NCBI GenBank assembly: GCA_963693085.1
Contig: OY856411.1
Location: 112,225,267-112,289,266 of the forward strand
DNA length: 64,000 bases
From: Alisma plantago-aquatica
Taxonomy: Eukaryota > Streptophyta > Magnoliopsida > Alismatales > Alismataceae
Direction: 5' to 3'
This document shows positions 34,985 to 46,789 of the stretch, piece after piece. Below the pieces are notes generated by a model. That model searched no databases and was not told the DNA's origin. It saw only the letters and a program-made list of their open reading frames with translations. Numbering within the stretch: position 1 is the stretch's first letter; each line of letters opens with the position of its first letter. Made by a program: the position numbers and the translations under genes.

Positions 34985-36059
34985 CATTTTGATAGATATT
35001 CTTTTTGGACTCTGAAGTATATATTGATCATATTCTTCATGCAGAAATCCTAATATGAATATTGATATCCTAATCTTCTTGTGGTGAACTTTATGATCTT
35101 ATGCTGCACCTTATTTGTGGACGTGATTGGATATTTGTTTCTCAATCCTCTGACTCCACATGATAACTGTTGGAAGTTCTCTTCTTATTATTTGAAACTT
35201 GATAGAGATAATATATCTTGCCTTTACATTTATTTTTCATGAATAGTAGACTAATAGAGTAGAAGTATATATGCACTACTATAATATTTGAGTGTGTCTT
35301 TCCTCCCCAGGAGTGCCTTTCCACTTGTATATATATTAGGTGTGCCTTTCCACCTGGGTGCACCTTTCCATGTGACCTAGGCTTGAGATTTATGGGTCTC
35401 AACCCTACTTAGATAATACTAGTCTAATTGTTTGACATGCATTCTTTATTATTGTTAATGTTTTAGATATTTTGTGGTGATATGTGTTAAGGCTAGGAAT
35501 CTCTTGTTGTTTATATTTCAAAAAGTCTCTTTTTATATCCAATTTGATGGTCCTTTATTCCTCTTCTATGAGAAGCCTTACATTGATGTCCTTTTTCCCT
35601 TACATTACTCAATCTATATTTTATTGCATATATCCAATTTTATGACGATCACATCCATTTTGTCTTGTCTTGTGGTGTATACTTACAACCCCATGTATAG
35701 GACATGGTGGACATGACAAGAAGATGTGGACCTAGCTTATGGAGATAACTCTCTGGGAGATGGACTTGAGATAGTTAAGATATCCCTCTACTTAGATCCT
35801 GATGTTTTTTCTTTCATGTAAGACCCTCAATGGGAGATTCTTTTATAATCTTGTATAAATTGAATATATTTATGATTTTTTATTCAATGTATTCATGATT
35901 TATTATTCCACTACTACACTTTGGTCTTTTGTATACCATTATTTGAGAAATGAAAACTTTACACCTATTCCAACATACGTTTTAGTATGTTTGGATTAGT
36001 TGGGTTTATTCCTCACATGTAGTAGGGAATAGATCCCCTCTCTGGTCCCAGTCCTTACA
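34985..36059 (+). repeat. LTR-like direct repeat D, right copy
   Basis: Homologous to 32535-33597, ending GTCCTTACA at 36059. If the purine-rich stretch before 34505 is its priming tract, the LTR would begin at 34505 (TGTTTAAGTG) and the left copy would lack its first ~480 bp. The words TCCTA(A)TTCCATGAATA occur at 34535 and again at 36060, so an additional rearrangement is likely. Confidence 0.5.
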
Positions 36060-37054
36060 TCCTAATTCCATGAATAAGAGGTTAGTGTGCTCAGATCATT
36101 AGAATTGACCAAAGATGGTTAGATATATGCCCTGATGTGCTTTCTTATACCCTAATGGACATCTAATGCACATAATGTGAGTAACTCACACGATTAACAC
36201 TAACCATGGATACATATGATCTTGACCATGTAATGGACCAATAAACCATAATGTTAGGGTGAGTGAGATATATGGAGCCTAATACCAGTCTTCCTACATG
36301 TTAAGGGTGTGTATCAAGTTGTATAACGATCTTGTTGACGTGAACCCTAGGTTTAGATCATCTAACCCTAACTTGTACATCCTTGGTGATTTCATGATGC
36401 ATTAGTGACATTAGGATCTCCAATCATTTAATATATCTTAATACACATAAATGGTGCATAATTACCTTACCATTATTTGGTATGTAAATCAGTTCATTAT
36501 TCACTATTTCACATATGATGACTCAAATACGATTAATAAGTAATTTGAGTTACATAAATATGCATAAATGGCTAGTGTGGGGTTGAATATTCATATTTAG
36601 TAAAAAGAAGTGAATGGATATGAAAAACTGATCATATGGAGAATAATATAACTAATAAGTATAATGTGAAAATAAATATGTCCAGTATAGGTGGAGATGT
36701 CTAATGTAGCATAGTTTGAGTTAATTAAAGGACTTAGTGAGAAATTATATAAGATAAACTATTTCATGCAAGATAATCTAATATAACCGCGTTTGGTGAT
36801 AATATTGGATTAATGAAGTCTAAATCTAGATTCTCGAGGATAATGGTAATATATAATAATAGATAATGAGATATTTGGATTAAATTGTAATTGTGTTAAA
36901 ATTCATATAAGATAATTGAAAAAGTTAAATCTAAGTGCAGAAACATGTTCTTTGCATCATAACTATCTAGGACACAAAGTTTTATCCTATTTGGATAATC
37001 CTAGCTATCCCAATTAATTAGAAAAGATAATACTTGATATGCATCTCCAAACTA
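36060..37054. other. unassigned AT-rich sequence
   Basis: I see no gene, no domain and no complete element. The first ~35 bp resemble 34535-34570. Confidence 0.5.
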
Positions 37055-39828
37055 TGTAAGACCCTGCATATTCAATTTGAATTGCCAATTTACAGTTTAT
37101 GTGTCATGCATATGATGTCCTAGATGTTTACTTTTTTCCTCGCTATTATGTCACACAGACATCCTTGGTTTGTAGATATCAATTTTGTTGGGAGCCGTTG
37201 GACATATATCTGACAGTTTGACCCTTGTCTCCAACCTAGAGACCATGACACCCAGGGTTCTACAGTCCAACAGTGCTCAGTCTCCTCCCCTATCACATGA
37301 TCTCTCTCACACCTCATCCTTAGTCAAAGATTATTGTCCCCACACTCTCCTATCCCCATGTCCGATTCAATTAGATTGCCTATTCCCAATCGCCCAGTCG
37401 ACGAAGGGGTCTTCACATCCCCTATTTTCCATCTCTATCTGAACTTGTCACCTCAAAGGGTCTCCTCACCTATATATAGTTTATCTATGACTTCCATCAA
37501 GATCCTAACAACCAATACCATACATCTATAGACCATTCTTGCCCCGATACCCAATCTGCCCTTACTGATGACCTGTTATAACTTCTACAAGATCACCAAC
37601 GCAACCACAACTGCAAGACAACTAACTCCATAGTCAGTTCAATTTACTGGAGCCGTTAGAAGCTTTTGACAGTCCCAATCTACTCTGGTAAGGTGTTTAT
37701 CCTTGTTTACTCTTTTCTGGTGGTCATGTGCCTATTTCTCGATCACAACAATGTTTTAGCACTGAGGTCAGTGGAATCGTGAATTAGTTGTGCATCGGGG
37801 CCCTTTGTTGGATAGGTAGTTTATTTAACACTATACTTTTGGTGTGTGTTCCATTGTTGGGTTTTTGAGCTACTTCTTCTCCTATTGTCATGGCGGAATA
37901 TTGAGATGGCTCCTCCATCTGCTTCAAGACCAAAACCATGGATCATTGGTTTCGGTAGAGCACAACAAATGTGGTCATGCATCTAGCTTGTCAAAATCTC
38001 ATTTGTATTGGAAAGGAGATTGGTTTTTTAATCAACAATTGCAGCTGCTTGTTTTTGCGAGTCGGAAGAAATAAGATGACCTCTAAAACATTTACACTTT
38101 TTCCCATTGGTTTATTTATCATTTTCATGCTTTTAGAGATACTTTTACCATTTCCTTTATAATATAATTTATATCGCAGGTCGATTTAAGTGTGCATTTT
38201 TCCTGAGTCTACCCAGTCATATGACTAAATTCTTAGACACCGATGTAGGGGTATTGTTGGTATTTGTTGATGATTTTTTTATTAAACTCAGTAAATTAAT
38301 TTGTCTTACAAGATGCATAGTAATTGACTGGAAGGTTAGAAAATTAAGGTAGTATATGTTTTGGAATTATAAAAATGAATTCTACCATTTAATATATTTT
38401 TGGGATATAATTCCAATTACTATAATATGTGTTTTTTATGGATTTTTCTAAATATCTTTAATTTGTAATATTTATATCAAATGATTTATAAGTCATAAAA
38501 GTAATAAAAAATATCCTTTGGATATATAATAATGACATCTACTAATTGAGATTGTTTTTAGAGGGTAAATTAACCTTTTGTAGAAGTCAATTTTAGAGTT
38601 TCATCATTTAGTTGTAACAAAATATGATTAATCCTCAACATTACCAAATTAGTGTGATAGGTCTTTGAGACTTTGGGACCATGGCTTAGTTCTTTTGGTT
38701 GGTAACTAGGATTCATCAATTATATGTTGCTAACCCCCTATTTTAATGGGGCAATTATGTTGTGACTATAAAACCTATTTTCCTATTGATGAGACAAATC
38801 ATTACATGCTGACTATATGTTCTTGAATACTCTTGGATAAATCCATTCAATGTAGTAGAGATTGACATTACCAATCTTAAATATTGATCTTGATTATCTC
38901 CTTAGTCATTATATTGATTGACCATGTTATGAATGCTACTTGAATTATTGTATAAATAGAAGGAATTATCTTTCTTTCTCTACTTATTAAGCATGTTGGA
39001 TTTATTTGACTAGTTGTATCTACTGTAGTGGTACATTGTGAGTTCTGAACCATGGTACAACTATCCGTATATGGGTGGCAGTTCCCTCAACTAGCTCCAG
39101 GTGCTCTCACCTGCTTTATACACTTCATATAGAGGATTGGGGTGTTCTCACCTCCTTCTTGGGCTCGATTTGTGGTCGTGTCTCATCCCTATACATAGGT
39201 AGACTGGCCAGTTTCAAATCTGCATGCGTACTTAATATTTGTGTTTGATATTATAAAAGTCAAGAATTATTGTTATTATTTCATGTTACTTCTACTTAGA
39301 TTCATCACTCTTGAACTTATACAATCTCTTGTATTCTTTATCTTCTACTTGCATCCCCTCTTTAAATAGGAACGATAATAATGCTTGAACTTAATCATTA
39401 TTTCCTAGTGTTAGATCTTATAGCACATATCAGTTTGTAATGATAGTCTTCTCTATTCCTTCTCCCATTTCGGGTGTTGTTTCCAATAACCTGGGTACAT
39501 GTGCCATAGAGGAGGGAAATCACGAGGAGATAGCTCCACCCTCATAGAGTTTTGGGATGTCTTGAAGTAGATAGGTTGCCCTATACAATCGGTCCTCATA
39601 GATAGTTAGACTTGCATCTTACTTTTTGTAGTATCACTCATATGAATGAGGAACAAACAATGATGTAATTAGAAATAATGTTGAAATAGTTTAGTTCCTC
39701 TACTATGTACCCAATATTCTATATGTGTCATACATTTGAGAAATAATATTACATGCCTTGCTTCATATGTCTTGGTGTGTTTGGAGGTTAATGGGTTTCT
39801 CTTCTCTATAAGTAATGAAAGGCTCCCC
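37055..39828 (+). repeat. probable degenerate chromovirus-type LTR
   Basis: Begins TGTAAGACCCTGCATATTC, resembling the TGTAAGGACCCTG start of the 25130 solo LTR. A pyrimidine-rich U3 follows and a TATA box (TATATATAG at 37471). A CTCTGGTAAGG word about 200 bp later echoes the GGTAAG after the solo LTR's TATA. A pol domain was not found and the right end is not clear; it stops somewhere before the Cassandra-like element. This is a tentative assignment based on end sequence and layout. Confidence 0.35.
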
Positions 39829-39887
39829 TTCGGGTACCTAGATTTGAGGCCTCAAATACCATGATCTTAAAAGCAATGATTGGAATA

Positions 39888-40005
39888 TCCATATCACCAA
39901 GCTGCACCTCCTTTTGAGGGATCCCATAACTAAATAACTATGTGGTTAATTGTGCTCAACCCAGAGTAGTACTAGGATGGGTGACTACTTGAGAAGTTTC
40001 ACTTG
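39888..40005 (+). repeat. 5S rRNA-like domain in the left Cassandra LTR
   Basis: GAGTAGTACTAGGATGGGTG at 39963-39982 is an exact stretch of plant 5S rRNA. It is preceded by GGATCCCATAAC and a GTTAA..GTGCT segment and followed by a GAAGT block in the 5S order. It spans the internal control region. It is part of a retroelement LTR and is not a standard 5S gene: the mature ends are missing and there are many substitutions. Confidence 0.75.
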
Positions 40006-40309
40006 GATTACGCGTGAGTGAGGACAAAGCACACAGTTAAGGCTAGTAGTATCTATGCGGCCTATCGTAATTCTTTAAAATTCTAACAGAGCCTTGGCCA
40101 ATGGGCTCAAGCTTTACAAATGGTGCCACACTGATAACCCCTGAAGTAGGTGGTACCCACATGAGAATGTGACATGCCAGTCTTAAGCTGTGCGGTCCTA
40201 GCATGTTAGAATGGGTTTTCCATGCTGACATAGACATCATTGTATTGGTATTCTGTGATTGAGAGTTGGGTGTTCATGGTTCATTCTGCCTTGACAAGGA
40301 TGTCAGGAG

Positions 40310-40325
40310 TTTAAGTGGGGGAGAT
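40310..40325 (+). other. polypurine tract of the Cassandra-like element
   Basis: TTTAAGTGGGGGAGAT lies directly before the right LTR start at 40326. It would prime plus-strand synthesis. Confidence 0.65.
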
Positions 40326-40384
40326 TGTTACATCCCAAGATGGAGGCATCAGAAAAAATGATCTTAAAATGAGTTATTAGACTA

Positions 40385-40510
40385 ACCATATCACCAAGGA
40401 GTACCTTATTTTTAGAGAACCCATCACTAAAGAACTTTGTGGCTACGTTTGCTCAACTCAGTGTAGTTCTAGGACGGATGACCATTCCAGAAGTTTCACC
40501 TAGCTTGCCT
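40385..40510 (+). repeat. 5S rRNA-like domain in the right Cassandra LTR
   Basis: Collinear with the left domain but more diverged (GTGTAGTTCTAGGACGGATG in place of the exact 5S stretch). A shared downstream word, GTGAGGACAAAGCACACA, is present in both LTRs. The divergence between the two copies indicates an old insertion. Confidence 0.7.
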
Positions 40511-40615
40511 ATGAGTGAGGACAAAGCACACAACTAAAGCTAGTGATGGTTTGTGTGACCATTCTTCATTACTAAAACTCTAATAGAGCATTGGGTAGTG
40601 GGTACATGCTTTATA

Positions 40616-41417
40616 AGAAATCATTTATCACCCAAGATCTTAAATAACATTATTCTATGAAAATGATGGCAAGCCATAGTGGATGAATAGGAGACAAACA
40701 CAATGTGTCCCTAATATTTTTTTTAAATAGCTTGTAAAATTTCTTGATTACAACAACTTATAGAGGGAATTGAACTGATGCTTCAATCTACCAATTTGCT
40801 AAATTCCAAAACACAATTTGTACCTCTTCTACATTTCTTCCACCACCTTATTTCCCCTTCATTAGATACAATATTAATAAAAATTTAAAAAATGACAAAC
40901 TTCAAGTGCAGGGTGGCAAACTCTTCCCCCTCTACAAATTCTTCCATAACCTTGTATTTCGTAGGCGCATACCACCAAGAAAATATGCCAAAATGCATAC
41001 CAAATAATACAATCAATGTAATTGCAACAAAGAAAATAAAAAGATGTCGATTCAAATAGAGTAGAGATCACTTGCTTTCATACCTCCTTTTACTCTACTT
41101 TTCTACCTATGGAAATCTGCATAACCTCAAACTATTCAATTTATAAAATCCTATCCTTGTACAAAAACATGTGGAATTTTCTAGAGTAAGAAGAAAGGAT
41201 ACAAAATCTATTTTGCTATGAGTCTTGAGATGGAAACAAGTTGTGAGCCATTTTGAGTAAGGAATTATAAAATTGTGTTTTGTGATTCTTGGAAATCAAG
41301 ATCACTTAGTCGTGGAAGGTGGTAAGGATTCAAGTAGTGCTAGACAAGAGAGGAGTATTGGATGATATATTATTTTGTATTGTTTATGATTCAAAGTTGC
41401 TCGAGGATGAGAAACAT
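40616..41417. other. 3' interior of element C, no domain recognised
   Basis: AT-rich sequence leading to GTTGCTCGAGGATGAG before the polypurine tract. A small minus-strand frame at 40874-41071 is rich in aromatic and hydrophobic residues but has no recognised family. Confidence 0.4.
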
Positions 41418-41429
41418 TCAAGTTTGGGG
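41418..41429 (+). other. polypurine tract of element C
   Basis: TTCAAGTTTGGGG immediately before the 3' LTR. (A/C)AGTTTGGGG is the usual tract in Athila-like plant Gypsy elements. Confidence 0.6.
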
Positions 41430-43125
41430 TATCTGAAATATATATATTTATCTATCTTTATTGCACCTTATAGATAATTAATTAGGAGCAATTGCTGATT
41501 ATTCTCTTATTTTATAATTACTTGTCATGTTTAGTTTTTCTCTCTTAACTAGAATTTTATTATATTTTCACAGTCATTGCATGATAACATATCAATTGTA
41601 TCCATTCACTCTAAGGATCAAGAAACTCTTAAAAATACTCTCGAAATATGTCTGCACAACCTTTTGTAATTCTTGAGATATATCTCGTACTAAAATGGTC
41701 ATGTCTTCTGCATCCCAATGCGGAATTTAATATTTAAGCATGACTTGGAAAGGAAATTTCATTCTTTACATGAAAAATGTGTTTTTGGGTTACTTGGTCA
41801 GTCATCCGACTGAATTTCCAACTAATATACTTGCCTACATATTTTCCTAAAGTTTCTGATATATCCCATACTAAAATAACCATATCTTTTGCATCCCAAT
41901 GTAAAATTTAATGTTGAAATATCTTTTAGAAAGGGAATTTCATTAACTATGGGGAAAATGTGTTGTCTGGTAGCTTAGCCAGTTGGTCGACTAGATTTTC
42001 AGTCAGTTGAGTCTCATGTAACGACAATCTACAACAAAGAGAGGCAAAGAAATTGAATGATCAAAATATTAAAGGATAGAAATTCAATAATTGTCTCTAT
42101 TTAGGGCAAAAATTCATTGTGGTAAGATATTATTCCTTTGACTAGACACAAAGGAAAGTTGGTCAATGCCATATACTTTTATGTGGATAAAAGAATGTAA
42201 TCAAAGACCTTTGACCAAGCACAAAGCTTCAAGGTGTGTGACCAAATGTGTTTGGGCATTGTTAACTATAAATACAAGACATCTTCCATTCTATCAGAAA
42301 CATGTCTAAAATTCCAGAGAAAGAAAATGGAAGACATAGTCACATTCTTCGTCATAGAGTCTACAATAGTGTTTCTAGCAACGCAATTTCTTTTCCCCTA
42401 TCTTTGTTCCTACTTTTATGAGAAATATGTGGTAGTTCCCTTTTGTTGGGACATAGCGAGTAGCCCAATGAGATCATAACTTGTCTTATTCAACTTTGAT
42501 TCCATTAAATAAATAAAAGATGTGTCTATATTTATTTTAAAACATGATTCATGACTTGATTCCTCATTCTTCATGAATGTTACGTTCCATGATGGTGAGA
42601 TCCCAGACTTGTGGACCAGAACATTGAATGAGACTCATGAGATTCTCGATGAACTCCAGAACATAAACTTGTTAGATGATTAAATCATGTCTCACAAACA
42701 CCGAGACCACATGTTTGTGGGTATCTTGATTCATGAGATCTATTTTCGAGAGGAACAGATCTACATGATCCTAATATTTTATTTTTTGAAAAAGAAATTC
42801 ATATTTCTAAAATAACTAAGCAGGCTTTTTGCGGTGTAAATCAGATTTTCAGCAATCTTATTAATTGAAATTAATCCTTGAGTAATTAATTTGATTTCTA
42901 CAAGTACACTTTCTTGTTTTAGTCTAAATCTCTTTATAAAACCAGATTCTAAATATTATTTATTACAGTTGCTTCGAGTTAATCTCTTAAAAATATTGGT
43001 TCTTGGGACCAATACCTTTCTATACTAAGAATTTACTTGATTGTTTACAAGTTAGTTCTTTGTCCTTAAAAGATTAAACTCTATGGATAATTTTTCTAAT
43101 GAATTTCTTGTGTATTCAACACACA
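41430..43125 (+). repeat. 3' LTR of element C
   Basis: About 1.7 kb, collinear with the split 5' LTR. It starts near TATCTGAAATATA and ends near CAACACACA. It contains a TATA-like ACTATAAATACAAG near 42268. Internally, two segments starting ACTAAAAT.. and containing GCATCCCAATG (about 41690 and 41870) form a diverged tandem pair, also present in the 5' LTR near 29330 and 29515. Confidence 0.65.
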
Positions 43126-43452
43126 TGTGTTGCCCCAAAATCATTGTACAAGTACTTGTCTTCCAACTAATTGTTGCATGCATATTTTTCCTTTACTTTA
43201 TTTCTCATAATTGGGGTAAACATTGCATGTTGTACTTTATTAGCATATTCTAGGTTGTACTATATCATATTCAACATTTCTAGGACACACACTCTAGACT
43301 TGAACATGGGTTCTATGTTTTTCTCAATACTAACGATAGATATCGTCATGTATACTTTCCATGACATATAAAATTACCATTTATATGTATTGACACTTGT
43401 CATGTTCTAATAATGTCTATATTTACATACTTCTCATGTACCAAGTATTATT
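43126..43452. other. unassigned AT-rich sequence
   Basis: I see no gene or element. It separates the Gypsy 3' LTR from a microsatellite. Confidence 0.5.

Positions 43453-43492
<40 letters not shown>
43453..43492. repeat. compound (TC)n(TA)n microsatellite
   Basis: Twelve TC units (43453-43476) followed by eight TA units (43477-43492), abutting the inferred end of the antisense LTR. Confidence 0.95.
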
Positions 43493-44547
43493 GGGTAAAT
43501 TAAAACGAGATTACTCAAAACATAAAACACAGTCAATCACTAATTAATCACATACCCAAAAATATGGGTAAATTAAAACTAATTTCAACGTCAGCACCCA
43601 CTCAGAAACATTTGCATAAGAGCCCAAAATCTTTCTCATATCCATACTATGCCAAAAATTTGATACAAATTGTTCTATCACCTTATCCACAACATATATA
43701 CACAGGAGAACAATATTCGTATATGCCACCCAAACAAGCATTAATATGCTAATAAAAGTTTGATTCATTTGAAACACCATATACAAACTTTTCCTGCCTA
43801 GACCCGAGAGTACAAGGATGACTCTAGGACACACTAGACATCTAATCAACTTTCTCAAAGATTCATTAATGTAGTTCCTCTTTACTTCCACGGTTCTGTT
43901 GTCATCACTACCGATTACCTAAAAAAATGTGGCAAACCACAGGGGTGAGACCCATATCCCAGCAAGAGATATAACCTCCAACAATGTTTATTGATTACAA
44001 CATTTTTAAGCAATTAAATAGTTAAGCAGTTTAATCAGAGATAACAAATAACATTAGCAATACTGATGATTAACAAAATACATAAAGGAGAAGATAACAA
44101 CTATCATCATTAGCCAGACTATCATCCTTTATCTTGTTGACAATATAAGCAATTCATTAGCATATGCATGTCTAGCATCATGAGCAAGTCTAGTAACATA
44201 GAATATCTATCATTATGAATAAGTCTATCCACATAAGCATAGCTAACAACATTAGCATGTCTAATAGGTTGAACATATCAACATCATAAAAAGAGATAAC
44301 AACATAAGCACAATTATCTAGATAAGCATGATTAGCATTATATGCATATCTAGTTACAAAGGCATGGCTAGCATGCTAAACATAACTAACAACATGAGAT
44401 AGCTAGCATCATGATTATAATCAGTAGTAGCAGTATAGTTATCAACATAATCATGGATACTGTATGTACGCATCTACAATCTTAAGCATATCCACAACAT
44501 AAGTATATCTACTATCTCTTAATTGCACTAGGAATCATCTTTATGTA

Positions 44548-44552
44548 AAGAG
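44548..44552. repeat. left target duplication of element B (AAGAG)
   Basis: AAGAG precedes the LTR start TGTTGG at 44553 and is repeated at 53683-53687 after the terminal CCAACA. Confidence 0.9.
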
Positions 44553-46775
44553 TGTTGGTATGTATGCCCTGAGAGCCAATTATGGGATGATTGGTGGGAT
44601 ACATTAAGATTGATTTGATAAATATCAAAGGCAAGCTTCCAATTCTTTCTGGTTCAGTCATATGAGATAGTAACAGAACAGATTGAATGTCTAGAGAATG
44701 ACAGTACTCAATGACGTATGCCTTCAGGTTGAGGACCTGAACGATGAGATCATACGGATGCAAAGAGTTTGTACATTCTTGTTATGTCCCTAGTCGGATG
44801 TCATTGTGGAAGGTAGATAGACAACAATGACACACAAGACTAGATTGTGGTGTTGGTTGATGACAGAATCTCATTAGTCATGATATAGAGATATCAAACC
44901 AAACACATAGGTACTTGTTAGAGAACAAGTGTACCAGACAGACCCACCGTGAGTTTGACACATGGAACCATGACATGGTAGTCACAGTCAGTACTCACAG
45001 TGATGGTTGTGAATGTGATTCTTTGACCTAAAATCACTACACTCAACACATGTCGTTGGGTACACTTTGACATCATCAAACGCAGTCCTGAAACATGGGT
45101 TGTTATAAAGGTGATGATTGGGTGACTTTGACACATGGGGCTTTTGAGGGGTGAGTGATAGATATGGGATTTGTCCCTCCTGAGGGAGTTTGATATCCAA
45201 GGCCACTTGATGAGTAGGATTGAAATAGGCGTGCGCACGCATGTGTGAATCAGTATGTGATATTGATGTCATACATATCTCTTCCAATCTGCTCTAAGAT
45301 CAAGAAAGTGAATGAACGTTGACAGGATGACTGTTCCATGCCTCGTGTTCATTCGGGATATCAGTGACAAAGGAATTATACATTCGCTATAACACCATTC
45401 ACGGATTGTAGGATTGAAAGTTGTTGTCCAACTTTCTACTTTCACTTGGGTAGCACTGATGTGTGACTAGGCACCACTCTTTGCTTGTGAAGTCATAAGT
45501 GTTATGGACTTTCACTGCCAACGTGAAAGGGACCTACAGGGTCACACACATAGGATTTAACCTGGAAGAGGAGTTTTGTCCACAAACAATGTTTAGATTG
45601 ATTACTAAAGGAGTTTAGTAGTTCAATTAAACACTCAATTAATTGATAGCTCAATTTTATAATGTTCAAGGTGTTGGACACATTGATTGGAGTATCAGAT
45701 TGATTGAAACCGCAATTGACTAATTCTGCACAATCTACACTCCCAACCGATCGGCTCATGAGATGAACCGATCGGCTCATCTTGGTGAACCGGTCGGCTC
45801 AGATGGTGAGTCAATCGGTTCATGATGAGGGTGAAACGATTGCTTCAAGTGTTGAAAGGATCGATTCAACTGGTGCAACCGAGCAAGTTGGGAAAGTAGG
45901 ATTGGTGAGAATTTTCCTTGCATTTCACTTGCCCAATTTGATTGGAACAAAGATTGGTATTTGATACCAATTAGAAACAAAAGAAGGAAAGTCAATCGGG
46001 AACTAATCAGGACCACGAACCGACCGGTTCAGAAGTGAACCGATCGGCTCATGGGTCCCAACTGATTGGTTGAGGTGTCAACCGACCGACTCAGGTCCCC
46101 AACTGACCGTTTCAGTTGTGAAATGACCGGTTCAGGTTGCGAGTTGGTTGTTTTGTGGAAAATCTCTAACCCTTCTACTCCTACTTTTAGTCCCGCGTTG
46201 CCCGGGATGAAGAACCCTATCCCATGACCCTCCTATATATATAGGGGTATTGGGGGCTTCTCAAAGTACAACCCAGTGCAACCAGTTGCTTTGTGAAGTT
46301 GTCGTTCTCTCTGGTTTTGGTAACCGAGAGAGAGCCCGAGCAAGTGCTACCCGATAAGGGAGGCATAGAAAGGGAAAGACAACTACAGAAAGCAATTGGT
46401 GGTAGGAGAGTGTGTCAGTGACTAGTATGCTGACAGGAGGGTGTGACTCCTTCCAATTCCTTGTGGGACAAGGAGATTGGAGTTCCAAGTGGTCCGTGTG
46501 GACTACTTCAGAGTCGGGAGGTTTCTGCCGCTAGGAGGGCAACCTTCAATCCCGTCAGTCCCGGTACGACCAGGAGCTGTACAGACACTGTCCAAGACAG
46601 GAGGTGAAAACCGTGCAAGGCGTGAGGTATTGTCGTCGAGAAAGCCTCGGGACAAGGTATGATTCCACAAACCATCCTTTCCTATTGTATAGATGTTGAC
46701 GCGTTTCCTTGTTCTGGGTTTGGGGGAGAAAATATTTGTTTCTGCTGCCTTCTCTGCCTCCCCTAAAACCCAATA
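44553..46775 (+). repeat. 5' LTR of element B
   Basis: 2223 bp, starts TGTTGG and ends CCAATA. The expected terminal CA is TA, as in LTR 1 of element A. It contains the palindrome cluster (about 45740-46140) and TATA at 46234-46243. Confidence 0.92.
46234..46243 (+). promoter_or_regulatory. TATA box of the B 5' LTR
   Basis: TATATATATA followed by GGGGTATTGGGGGC, the same promoter context as in element A. The transcript would start near 46270. Confidence 0.65.
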
Positions 46776-46776
46776 G

Positions 46777-46789
46777 TGGTATCAGAGCC
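46777..46789 (+). other. primer-binding site of element B
   Basis: TGGTATCAGAGCC, identical to those of element A, starting two bases after the LTR end. Confidence 0.9.

Larger units (their letters stand above)
39829..40615 (+). mobile_element. Cassandra-like TRIM carrying 5S rRNA sequence
   Basis: Two ~290-bp direct repeats (about 39829-40118 and 40326-40615) flank ~207 bp. Each repeat contains a 5S rRNA-derived segment. The right repeat starts TGTTACATCCCA, the usual start of Cassandra LTRs, and is preceded by a purine-rich AAGTGGGGGAGAT. After the left repeat stands TGGTGCCACACT, a degenerate Met-type primer-binding site. Cassandra TRIMs are non-autonomous retroelements whose LTRs carry an RNA polymerase III-competent 5S sequence. 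The left end is inferred from repeat length and no target duplication was seen. Confidence 0.75.
24875..43125 (+). mobile_element. old Gypsy (Athila-like) element C, heavily nested
   Basis: Two diverged copies of a ~1.7 kb LTR flank this region: 24875-30763 (interrupted by a 4.2 kb solo LTR) and 41430-43125. The left copy is followed by a decayed tRNA-Asp-type primer-binding site. The right copy is preceded by TTCAAGTTTGGGG and GTTGCTCGAGGATGAG, typical of the 3' internal end of plant Athila/Tat-clade elements. Removing the insertion gives two LTRs of nearly equal length. No recognisable gag or pol remains. The inner part is occupied by other repeats. LTR ends are estimates (a few bases) and no target duplication is visible. 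Confidence 0.65.

Noticed and set aside
39919..40005. A genuine 5S rRNA gene
   Set aside because: The 5S similarity is internal to a ~290-bp direct repeat with retroelement signals on both sides. The mature ends are missing, so a Cassandra-type LTR fits better.
43544..43891. 115-codon minus frame as a gene
   Set aside because: It falls in the 3' part of the antisense long LTR and matches the non-coding end of the solo LTR in sequence landmarks.
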